NCBI GenBank assembly: GCA_005881715.1
Contig: VBEE01000059.1
Location: forward strand, 1-55,886
Length of the DNA stretch: 55,886 nt
Origin: Chloroflexota bacterium
GTDB taxonomy: Bacteria; Chloroflexota; Dormibacteria; CF-121
Direction: 5' to 3'
Within the stretch, counting starts at the first letter, position 1. Every line of letters begins with the position of its first letter. Made by a program: the position numbers and the translations under genes. Shown here in pieces: positions 16,151 to 23,163 of this stretch. The notes below the pieces were generated by a model that was not told where the DNA came from, did not search any database, and saw only the letters and a program-made list of their open reading frames with translations.

Positions 16151-17268
16151 CAGCCAGGAAGGCCGGCGCGGATTCCGCCGGCGACCAGCTCCACCTGGGC
16201 GAGCGACATCTCGGGATAGATCGGCAGCGAGAGGCTGTGAGCCGCCAGCCGCTCCGCTGTGGGGAACGCGCCCCGCCGGTAGCCGAGCTCGTTGAGGGCC
16301 GGCTGCAGATGGAGTGGCGTCGGATAGTGGATGCCGGTCTCGATCCCGCCGGCCTGCAGCGCGTCGCGCAGCCGATCGCGTTGCTCGGTCTCGATCACGA
16401 ACAGGTGGTAGACATGCCGGCCCTGCGCGCCGGCCGGCGCGATGCGGATCGGCAGTCCCTCCAGGTGCTCCCGGTAGGCATCCGCCAGATACTGGCGGCG
16501 TGCGTTCCAGCCATCGAGGTGGGGCAGCTTGACCCGGAGCACGGCCGCCTGCATGGTATCGAGCCGGTGGTTTAGCGGCAGGCTGACGTGCTGATATTTC
16601 GTCTTCTGGCCATAGTTGCGCAGCTGCCGGACCGCGTCGGCCAGCTCGGCTGACCTGGTCAGCAACATGCCAGCGTCCCCGAACGCCCCGAGGTTTTTGG
16701 CGGGATAGAAGCTGAAGGCCGACGCGATACCGAAGCTGCCGGCGCGGCGGCCATTGAGGAGAGCCCCGTGCGCCTGGCATGCGTCCTCGACGACGGGGAC
16801 GCCGGCGGCGTCGGCGATGGCCATGATCGCCTCGATGTCGCAGATGCGGCCGAACAGGTGGACCGGCATGATGGCCCGCGTCGCCGGCGTCAGGGCCGCC
16901 CGCACCGCGTCCGGTCGGATGACCCCGTCGTCGTCGCAGTCGACCAGCACCGGACGGGCGCCCACCGCCAGGACGGCGCCGGCGCTGGCAATGAACGTAT
17001 TGGCCTGGGTGATGACCTCGTCGCCCGGTCCGATGCGGAGCGCCCGCAGGGCCAGCTCGAGGGCCGACAGCCCGGAGTCGACCCCGACCGCATGTGGGAC
17101 GCCGCAGTAGGCGGCGAATTCCTGCTCGAAGAGCTCGACGTCTTTGCCGAGGATGAAGTCCCCGCGGCCCAACACCGCCTGCATCGCCTGGTTGAGAGCC
17201 GGCTGGAGGGATTGGATCTGGGCCTGGAGGTCGACGAAGCGGACCGCGCCGTTGAGCGCCGTGCTCAC
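16150..17268 (-). CDS. DegT/DnrJ/EryC1/StrS sugar aminotransferase
   Basis: A 372-residue PLP enzyme that aminates a keto-sugar nucleotide. FVDLQAQIQSLQPAL and RGDFILGKDVELFEQEFAAYCG are typical of the family start. Lys191 in FSFYPAKNLGAFGDAG is the PLP-binding lysine. IHYPTPLHLQPAL near the C terminus matches WlbE/WbpE/QdtB-like enzymes acting on 3-keto sugars. The GTG start overlaps the acyltransferase stop (GTGA), so the two probably form an acetamido-sugar pair. No matching nucleotide-sugar oxidase or dehydratase gene sits directly beside it. Confidence 0.9.
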   Translation of the reverse strand: MSTALNGAVRFVDLQAQIQSLQPALNQAMQAVLGRGDFILGKDVELFEQEFAAYCGVPHAVGVDSGLSALELALRALRIGPGDEVITQANTFIASAGAVLAVGARPVLVDCDDDGVIRPDAVRAALTPATRAIMPVHLFGRICDIEAIMAIADAAGVPVVEDACQAHGALLNGRRAGSFGIASAFSFYPAKNLGAFGDAGMLLTRSAELADAVRQLRNYGQKTKYQHVSLPLNHRLDTMQAAVLRVKLPHLDGWNARRQYLADAYREHLEGLPIRIAPAGAQGRHVYHLFVIETEQRDRLRDALQAGGIETGIHYPTPLHLQPALNELGYRRGAFPTAERLAAHSLSLPIYPEMSLAQVELVAGGIRAGLPG

Positions 17269-17870
17269 CCTGTCCTCTCCAGATATGAACGTGAGTGCGT
17301 CAACTGATCGACGGTGCCGATCACGCGAGCCGGATTGCCAACGACGACGGCACGCGCGGGCACGTCCCTGGTCACCACGGCGCCGGCGCCGACCAGCGCG
17401 GCTTCGCCCACCACGATTTCGGGCAGGAGGGTGGCATTGATGCCCACCCGGGCCGCCCGCTTGATGGTCGGCCCCCGCATGCAGTCGCGGCAGATCGGAT
17501 GGCGATCGTTGGCGATCATCACCCCTGGGGCGAGGAAGACGTCGTCCTCGATGACGGTGAACTGGGCGATATACACCCCGGTGTGCACCCGAACCCGGCT
17601 GCCGATGACGCAGCCATAGTCGACAGTCGAATTGTTCCAGATGCTGAAGTCGTCACCGATGCGGTTTTCCTCCCGGATGACGGCGCCGTGGCCGGTTTCC
17701 AGGTGGGCGCCGATCCGGGATCCGGCGTAGATGACGCTGAAGGAGCGGATGATCGCGTGCGGGCCGATCGACAGGGTCAGGTCCGCGATCTTCCGCCCCG
17801 GCAGCTCGCCGACCACGGCCCGGGGATCGAGCTGAAAGGGTGTCGCGAGCTGCGCTTCGCTCACAGTCAC
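17265..17870 (-). CDS. Left-handed beta-helix sugar N-acyltransferase
   Basis: A 201-residue hexapeptide-repeat protein of the WbpD/WlbB type. Repeated [IV]G-containing turns (IGPHAII, IGAHLETGHGAVI, IGDDFSIWNNSTV, IGSRVRVHTGVYI) build the beta helix, followed by VFLAPGVMIANDRHP with a likely catalytic His and the terminal VGAGAVVTRDVPARAVVVGNPAR. It would acetylate the amino sugar produced by the aminotransferase encoded next. The ATG at 17870 lies 70 bp after the stop of the MetE-like gene, so it may begin a new transcription unit or continue the operon from upstream. The acyl donor is presumed to be acetyl-CoA. Confidence 0.87.
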   Translation of the reverse strand: MTVSEAQLATPFQLDPRAVVGELPGRKIADLTLSIGPHAIIRSFSVIYAGSRIGAHLETGHGAVIREENRIGDDFSIWNNSTVDYGCVIGSRVRVHTGVYIAQFTVIEDDVFLAPGVMIANDRHPICRDCMRGPTIKRAARVGINATLLPEIVVGEAALVGAGAVVTRDVPARAVVVGNPARVIGTVDQLTHSRSYLERTG

Positions 17871-17940
17871 CTGGCTGGTTCAAACCGCGCGGATATGCCG
17901 TACCTTGCGCGGGCGGGCCCAGGCGGCCCGCACGATCGCG

Positions 17941-19131
17941 CTAGCGGGCGGGGTCTTTGAGGCCGAGTTCCTGGCGGGCCAGGGCGACCCCGGCCGTCAT
18001 GTTGCGCAGCTTCTTGAAGGCGACCTCCCAGGAGCGGGTGCGCAGCCCGCAGTCGGGGGTGACGTGGATCCGCGCCGGATCGCCGAAGACGTTGACGGCA
18101 TAGAGCACCCGGTCGCGGACCAGCTCGGGCGATTCGATGAAGTCGCTGTGGATGTCCAGCACGCCCAGACCGAGCGCCGGCTTGTACGGCAGGTCGGCGA
18201 ACTTCTTGATCACGTGGTAGCCCGGCCGGGCTTGATCCGTGGTTCCCAGTTCGCGGCTGTCGTAGTTGGCGAAGCCGACCGCGAACTGGCGGCATTGCGA
18301 CATCCGCTCGATCGCCGGAAAGAACAGGTTGTAGTCGCTGAAGCACAGGTGGGTGGAAAACATCGCGTTCAAGCCCTCGACACTGGCATTGAAACTATCG
18401 ACAAAGAGATCGAGCTCGTCCGGCTCGGTCGAGGCGCCCGGCTCATCGACCTGGATCCAGCGCGCTCCCAGCCCGATCAGCGCCATCAGGTTCGGCCGGA
18501 TGAGGTTGCGGGCGATCTCCAGCACGAAGTCCCGGCGGGCGGCCTTGCGCTTGCGGCGTCGATCGGCGGCCGGCTCGCGCAGGTCGGTGTCGACGTCGTA
18601 GCGTTCGTCGAACGACCAGTCGGCGATGGTGTAGGCGCCGGTCACCGGGATCTTCAGCTCGGCGTCGGCTACCGAGACGAGGTAGGAGAACTCGGCATTG
18701 TGGAACGGCGTCCGCAGCGAGATTGGCGCAACGACGGCCGCCTTGGTGTAGTACTTGTTGTCGAAGGCCCGGACGCTGCCCCGGCGCTCGAAACCGTCGC
18801 TATGGCTGACGGCCCAGTCGTACATCTCGGTGCGCTGCTGCTCGCCGTCGTACACGACGTCCAGGCCGGCGCCCTCCTCGAGCTTGAGCGCATAGAGGCT
18901 GGACCAGCGCTGGAGATCGGATTTCTGTTCTTTGCTAAAGGGCGCGTGCCGCAGCAGGTCGATCAGGCGCTCGTAGTCCGGAACCTTAAGCCGCTCGCCC
19001 CAGGCGCGCGCTTCCTCGAGATCGCGATCGCTGAGCGGCTGGCCGGCGTAAGCCTTCACCCGCCAGCCGGGCTTGTCCAGCGAGCCGATTTCGTGCGTCA
19101 GCAGCGGCTTGTGGTCGAGGTCGACACTCAT
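17941..19131 (-). CDS. Short cobalamin-independent methionine synthase-like protein (core MetE)
   Basis: A 396-residue TIM-barrel protein matching the C-terminal, catalytic half of MetE. His261 and Cys263 in STHLCFSDYN and Cys361 in VTPDCGLRTRSWEVA are the expected zinc ligands; IQVDEPG (near residue 230) is also typical. The Glu that should complete the zinc site, usually found in an LEFxN-like strand about 22 residues after the HxC motif, appears as Gly in FAVGFANYDSRE. Core MetEs of Chloroflexota and archaea are thought to take methyl groups from a corrinoid protein rather than folate. The ATG overlaps the upstream MetE-like gene stop (ATGA). Confidence 0.82.
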   Translation of the reverse strand: MSVDLDHKPLLTHEIGSLDKPGWRVKAYAGQPLSDRDLEEARAWGERLKVPDYERLIDLLRHAPFSKEQKSDLQRWSSLYALKLEEGAGLDVVYDGEQQRTEMYDWAVSHSDGFERRGSVRAFDNKYYTKAAVVAPISLRTPFHNAEFSYLVSVADAELKIPVTGAYTIADWSFDERYDVDTDLREPAADRRRKRKAARRDFVLEIARNLIRPNLMALIGLGARWIQVDEPGASTEPDELDLFVDSFNASVEGLNAMFSTHLCFSDYNLFFPAIERMSQCRQFAVGFANYDSRELGTTDQARPGYHVIKKFADLPYKPALGLGVLDIHSDFIESPELVRDRVLYAVNVFGDPARIHVTPDCGLRTRSWEVAFKKLRNMTAGVALARQELGLKDPAR

Positions 19132-20081
19132 ACGGAGACCAGTTGTTTTACCCTTTTGGCCGCTTCACCCAGCCGCTGCACCTTCTGCTCGGCGACCACG
19201 GTCGGCAGAAACGCGAGCTCGCAATTCGAGGATAAATAGAGGTTGCGTGGCCGAACGGTGTCGGCCAGGTGGCGGGCGACCTCCACGGTGTTCTCCAACG
19301 ACTCCAGCATCGAGCTGCGCCCATCGATGACGCCCGCGACCAGGCCCTTGTCCCAGCCCGAACCCAGCTCGTTGACATCGGTTTCGACCAGGTCGACGCC
19401 GATGGCATCCACCGGCAAACGGCGTAGCTGGTCGACGTGCGGTCCGGCATCACCGAAGTAGACGTGGAAGGCCAGCGTCGCCCGAAGATCGCGATGCAGG
19501 AGCTCGAGGGCTTCTCGGAGCGGCGCCCAGTCTTTCGACTCGATGCCGAAATAGCCGATCCATGGATCCTCGAGATGGACGAGCTGGCAGCCGGCGGCAA
19601 CCGCCGCATCGACCACCGGGCGCAAGACCGTGCCGGCCAGGTCGACCATCAGCTGGTTGCGGTCCCGATCGGTGCGCGCGGCGCGCGAGAACATGAAGGG
19701 AGACGGCAGCGTGGCGACCCGCGGGCGGGGGACGGAGGCGTCCGGCAGCAGGCCGTCGGCGTGATTGACGCCGGCGAGCGCGCCGGAGAGTTCCGGCTCA
19801 CGAAAGAACGTGTTGGTGTCGAACCATCGGACCAGCGACTCGGGTTTGGCGGCGCCCAGCGCATCCACCAGCGGCCGGAAGATATCCTGCCAGCGCAACA
19901 GGCCGTCCGAGAATACGTCGAGGCCGGACTTTTGCTGCAACCGGACGAACGCCGCGAGGTCCTCGGCGAAGGCCGCCTCCACCGCGTCCGCATCCACCCG
20001 GCCGCGGTCGAGACCGCGGGTCGACGCCACAACCTTTTCGGACCGTGGGTAGATGCCGTGCTGATACGCAAAGACGTTGAT
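19128..20081 (-). CDS. Second MetE-like barrel protein, unusual start
   Basis: A protein of about 317 residues in the same operon as the core MetE, with which it overlaps by 4 bp. It keeps a His in LAFHVYFGDAG (the expected HxC Cys is Tyr), an acidic residue in DLVETDVNEL and a Cys in SSNCELAFLP, so it resembles a diverged MetE barrel. The first standard start in frame is GTG 20030, but 17 residues before it (FAYQHGIYPRSEKVV region) look like the family's first strand (YPRSExLVxxTRxxDRxR). The frame stays open to a possible ATC start at 20081 and no ATG, GTG or TTG lies upstream before the palindromic repeat. The start is therefore uncertain. Confidence 0.65.
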   Translation of the reverse strand: MNVFAYQHGIYPRSEKVVASTRGLDRGRVDADAVEAAFAEDLAAFVRLQQKSGLDVFSDGLLRWQDIFRPLVDALGAAKPESLVRWFDTNTFFREPELSGALAGVNHADGLLPDASVPRPRVATLPSPFMFSRAARTDRDRNQLMVDLAGTVLRPVVDAAVAAGCQLVHLEDPWIGYFGIESKDWAPLREALELLHRDLRATLAFHVYFGDAGPHVDQLRRLPVDAIGVDLVETDVNELGSGWDKGLVAGVIDGRSSMLESLENTVEVARHLADTVRPRNLYLSSNCELAFLPTVVAEQKVQRLGEAAKRVKQLVSV

Positions 20082-20099
20082 GGTGGAGAGTTTAGAGCA

Positions 20100-20131
20100 C
20101 CCCCACCCTGCCCTCCCCCAGAGGGGGAGGG
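20100..20131. repeat. GC-rich palindromic element, copy C
   Basis: CCCCCACCCTG, then inner hairpin CCCTCCCCC / GGGGGAGGG. It lies between the DUF2079 stop (20159) and the first conserved codon of the MetE-like gene (about 20081), just where the start codon and ribosome site of that gene would be expected. A short outer arm (TGGGGG, about 20144-20149) may pair with the left arm. Confidence 0.72.
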
Positions 20132-20158
20132 AAATTGTTGCGATGGGGGAGACGACTC

Positions 20159-21583
20159 TCAGGGACGATGGAACAGCGCCAGGCCGTCACCCTCGGCAAT
20201 CTCCTGGTATCCATCGGATTCGACGGTGCGCTCCTGATCCTCGAACCGCGTCGGGTCGTGGCCGAAGGTGGCAAAGTCAAGCGCCAGGTACTCGGCATGC
20301 TGGGTCCCCTCGAACTCGATGTCGTAGATGTATCGCCGGTGCGACAGGTGCGGCGTCAGGTTGTTCTCGGCGGCGACGCTCGCCGCCGGCGGAATCAGGT
20401 CGAGATTGTGAACAAAGGCGGCGTAGCGCGGCTCGGTTTGAAAATTGGCGGCCTGAAAGTGCCGCGAGAAGGGCAGGTCGCCGAAGAGATAGGCAAACGC
20501 GAGTGAGCTGAGAAGTACCGCCCCCGCCACCGGGCGCTGGATCGAGGGTCGGAGCCGGGCGAAGCCGAGGATGGACGTCCCGATCACCAGCGGGATCAGC
20601 GGGGCGGAATACTGGCTGGTGAATGCCGACTGGGGGCCGTAGTTCGACAGCAGCAGCAGGGCCAGTGTGGGGATGACGAGGACGACCGCGAACCCGGAGA
20701 TCAGACTCAGGCCCAGGACGGGGCCGAATATCCCCGCCAGGAACTTCAATTTCTGGGCCTGGAAGAGGAGGTGCGCGATGCGGCCCGGGTGTCTCACCGC
20801 GGTCGCCATGATGTCCTGGGGGCTGGACCCGAGCTCGGCGTATCGGAACGCCAGCCTGCTGGCGAAGTAGGCATAGGACCCGCCGCCCAGCGCCGGGATG
20901 ATGACGCGGATCAATGCCAGGAATGCCGCGAGGCTTCCTGCCAGCACCCCGAGGCCGAGCTTCAGGTCGCGTTTGCCCAGCAGGAGGTAGGCGCCGAAGG
21001 CCATCCCGACCAGCGGCAGCTCCTCCTTGATGAAGAACGTCGATGCCAGGCTCAACACGAACCACCACGGCCGGCGCAGCTCGAGGAAATAGATCGCGAA
21101 CCCGAGGGGGAGCACGGCCAGCGACAGCTCGTGGAAGTCGAAGAGGTTGATGAAGGCGAGCGGGAGAAAGAGAAAGTAGGCCGCCACCCAGACCAACCGA
21201 GGCCAACCGGGCTCCAGCTTGTGCCGCGCCAGCAGGTAGATCGGCCAGACCCCCAGCGCGAGAAAAAGCGTCTGGATGACCACCAGGGTCTGCGGACGGG
21301 GGATGAGCGCATAGACCGGCAGCAGCAGCAGGTAGATCGGTGAGAAATGGTCGCCAATGTACGAGTGCGGCTGGGGCTGGGCAAGGCTCATCGTGGATTC
21401 GAAGAAGCGGCCCTGGGTGGTGTTCCAGAAGACCTGGTCGAACAGGCCCAGGTCGGATCCGAATGAGTGATACGTCAGATGGCGAAGCACCGAGAGGACG
21501 CTGAACAGCAGGAAATACGTCAGCGCCAGGGCGGCGACGATGGAGGGCTCGACCCGATCAAGACGCCCCCGGGCCTCAATCAT
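20159..21583 (-). CDS. DUF2079 family membrane protein (copy 2)
   Basis: A 474-residue polytopic protein with the DUF2079 layout: TM1, then FGSDLGLFDQVFWNTTQGRFF and SYIGDHFSPIYLLLLPVYA, then alternating hydrophobic segments, FDFHELSLAVLPLG, and a C-terminal extracellular part with PPAASVAAENNLTPHLSHRRYIY. The last motif is close to the equivalent segment in the copy at 9894-11381, so the two are paralogues. The Asp and His residues of the first loops are candidates for a GT-C active site. The ATG at 21583 is about 5 nt after a start site predicted from the shared TATA element at 21595-21602. Confidence 0.8.
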   Translation of the reverse strand: MIEARGRLDRVEPSIVAALALTYFLLFSVLSVLRHLTYHSFGSDLGLFDQVFWNTTQGRFFESTMSLAQPQPHSYIGDHFSPIYLLLLPVYALIPRPQTLVVIQTLFLALGVWPIYLLARHKLEPGWPRLVWVAAYFLFLPLAFINLFDFHELSLAVLPLGFAIYFLELRRPWWFVLSLASTFFIKEELPLVGMAFGAYLLLGKRDLKLGLGVLAGSLAAFLALIRVIIPALGGGSYAYFASRLAFRYAELGSSPQDIMATAVRHPGRIAHLLFQAQKLKFLAGIFGPVLGLSLISGFAVVLVIPTLALLLLSNYGPQSAFTSQYSAPLIPLVIGTSILGFARLRPSIQRPVAGAVLLSSLAFAYLFGDLPFSRHFQAANFQTEPRYAAFVHNLDLIPPAASVAAENNLTPHLSHRRYIYDIEFEGTQHAEYLALDFATFGHDPTRFEDQERTVESDGYQEIAEGDGLALFHRP

Positions 21584-21594
21584 GCGAAGTGGCT

Positions 21595-21602
21595 CCTATA
21601 AT
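21595..21602. promoter_or_regulatory. Two-way TATA element between the DUF2079 and lipoprotein genes
   Basis: The plus strand reads TATAAT (21597-21602), 20 nt before the lipoprotein TTG. The minus strand reads TATAGG (21600-21595), whose predicted start lies a few nt from the DUF2079 ATG at 21583. Both -10 elements use the same TATA core. No clear -35 was found on either side. Confidence 0.55.
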
Positions 21603-21622
21603 GCGCCTAGCTCGGAGGGGAA

Positions 21623-22120
21623 TTGAAGGGGTTAGGGATAACGCTGATCCTGGGGCTCGCCTGCCTCGGGGTCGCCGGATGTGGGAGTGATGGCGGCACG
21701 ACCTACGTGCTGCAGTCGCCGTCGGCCTCGGCCGGTTCGTCTTCGGCCAGTGCCTCGGCATCGGCGAGCGGCTCGTCGCTCCCGACGACCACCGTCACGC
21801 CTCCCGACAACAACTTCAAGATCGTCATCGACAGCCCGGACGGCGGGACCGCCATCGGCTCGCCGGTCGAGGTGGCCGGGACGGCCAGCGTCGACAAGGG
21901 CACCGTGGTCGCCGTGGTGCTCGATGCGGGCGGCGCCGAGCTCGGCCGGGCCACCACCACGGCCTCGGCCGCTAAACCCGAGTTCGGGCACTTCAACGTC
22001 ACCGTCAGCTTCTCCGGCGCGGTATCCGGACAGAAGGGCCAGCTCAAGGTCTTCGGGGTCAGCCCACGTGATGGGACGACACCCACGAGTTACTACTTCA
22101 TCAGTGTGAGGTTCGCCTAG
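21623..22120 (+). CDS. Lipoprotein with Gmad2-like immunoglobulin-fold domain
   Basis: A 165-residue lipoprotein. The start is a TTG with a GGAGGGG sequence only 2 nt upstream, an unusually tight spacing. The signal peptide ends in LGVAGC, and Cys20 would carry the lipid. A Ser/Ala-rich linker (about residues 30-60) leads to a single domain starting FKIVIDSPDGGTAIGSPVEVAGTA and ending KVFGVSPRDG with a YYFISVRF strand. This matches the Gmad2 domain found beside GerMN in spore and surface proteins of Gram-positive and Chloroflexota-type bacteria. Its ligand is unknown; a cell-envelope binding or scaffold role is likely. Confidence 0.75.
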   Translation: MKGLGITLILGLACLGVAGCGSDGGTTYVLQSPSASAGSSSASASASASGSSLPTTTVTPPDNNFKIVIDSPDGGTAIGSPVEVAGTASVDKGTVVAVVLDAGGAELGRATTTASAAKPEFGHFNVTVSFSGAVSGQKGQLKVFGVSPRDGTTPTSYYFISVRFA

Positions 22121-22160
22121 CGCCCGGGGCTGGAAAGCCGCCGACCGCCCGTTACATCGC

Positions 22161-23102
22161 GTGATGGGCGATGCCGCGCTCTCGATCTCGATAGTCATCC
22201 CGACCCTGAACGCCGGCCGCGCCTTCGGCACCGTCCTGCATCGGATCATGGGCCAGGGCCAGGTGCCGCTCGAGATCGTGTGCGCCGATATGGGATCGAC
22301 CGATGGGACCCGGCACATCGTGAGCCAGTTTCCGCTGGCCCGCTTCGTCGAGATCGCCGAACCGCCCGGGCCCAAAAGCTGGAATCGGGCGATGGAGGTG
22401 GCCCACGGCGACGTGGTGGTGTTCCTGGCGCAGGACGCGGTGCCCGGGAATGGCGACTGGCTGACGCATCTGACGGCGCCCTTCACCGACCCCTCGGTTG
22501 GCGGCGTCTACGGCCGGCACGAAGCGTCGATGGAGAGCGACCCGTTGTCCGGCTTCCGTCTCGGCCAGCGATTCTGCCGCGAAGCGCACTGGCGACGGAT
22601 TCGGGTGGGTGACCGCGTCCGGCATACGTCGCTGCCGTTCTTCATCGACAACGCCGCCGTGCGGCGCTCGGTCTGGCGCGGCATCCACTTCAACGAGCAT
22701 CTCCCGGTCGGCGCCGACCGGGTCTGGGCGCGCCAGGTGGTGCTCGCCAGCTGCACCATCGCCTACGCGCCCGACGCGCTGATCATCAGGCAGGTGCATG
22801 CCAGCCTGCGGGCCGCCTACCGGCTTGCGGTGCTGACCGGCTTCACCGACGAGCACTTCGGCGACGACGGTGGCACGCTCTGGCCGGACTCGAGGCGGTT
22901 TACCAAGCGGGCCGTCTGGTACCTGTTTCGAGGCCTGGCCTGGGGCCAGCTGCCGTACCTGGCCCTCGAAGACGCGGTGCAGCGCTACGGCTACAAGCTC
23001 GGGCGGCGCCTCGATCGACTGGGTCCGGGCCTGCGTGAGCGGATCGCGCCCAGGACGGCCAGGGACGACCGGCGGCCGGACAGCGACGACCTGGCCGCCT
23101 AG
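22161..23102 (+). CDS. Family 2 glycosyltransferase (rhamnosyltransferase-like)
   Basis: A 313-residue GT-A enzyme. SISIVIPTLNAGRAF starts the fold, EIVCADMGSTDGTRHIV has the nucleotide-binding Asp in place of the usual DDGS, and VVVFLAQDAVPGNGDWL holds the QDA motif common in rhamnosyltransferase-like GT2s. The C-terminal part is charged and has no clear membrane helix. The start could be GTG 22161 or the ATG next to it at 22164. It lies 40 bp after the lipoprotein gene and 61 bp before glmU, with a glmU promoter in the gap. It may add a sugar to the surface polysaccharide. Confidence 0.82.
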   Translation: MMGDAALSISIVIPTLNAGRAFGTVLHRIMGQGQVPLEIVCADMGSTDGTRHIVSQFPLARFVEIAEPPGPKSWNRAMEVAHGDVVVFLAQDAVPGNGDWLTHLTAPFTDPSVGGVYGRHEASMESDPLSGFRLGQRFCREAHWRRIRVGDRVRHTSLPFFIDNAAVRRSVWRGIHFNEHLPVGADRVWARQVVLASCTIAYAPDALIIRQVHASLRAAYRLAVLTGFTDEHFGDDGGTLWPDSRRFTKRAVWYLFRGLAWGQLPYLALEDAVQRYGYKLGRRLDRLGPGLRERIAPRTARDDRRPDSDDLAA

Positions 23103-23137
23103 GTTCAGGAATTACGAATTTATGCCCGCCAGGGCGT

Positions 23138-23146
23138 TGATATAAT
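23138..23146 (+). promoter_or_regulatory. Extended -10 promoter of glmU
   Basis: TGATATAAT is a complete extended -10 (TGn plus TATAAT, hexamer 23141-23146). The predicted start near 23153 leaves a leader of about 11 nt before ATG 23164, with no purine-rich ribosome site in it. Confidence 0.65.
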
Positions 23147-23163
23147 CCGGTCCAATTCCTCCC

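Noticed and set aside
16151-16780. N-terminal extension of the GT2 open frame (15434-16150) to 448 residues
   Set aside because: The extra part is the out-of-frame reading of the DegT gene; the real start at 16150 overlaps the DegT stop and begins the GT-A fold.
17871-20158. Possible SAM or cobalamin riboswitch before the MetE-like genes
   Set aside because: The gaps are short (70-80 bp) and filled by the palindrome; no riboswitch core sequence was recognised.
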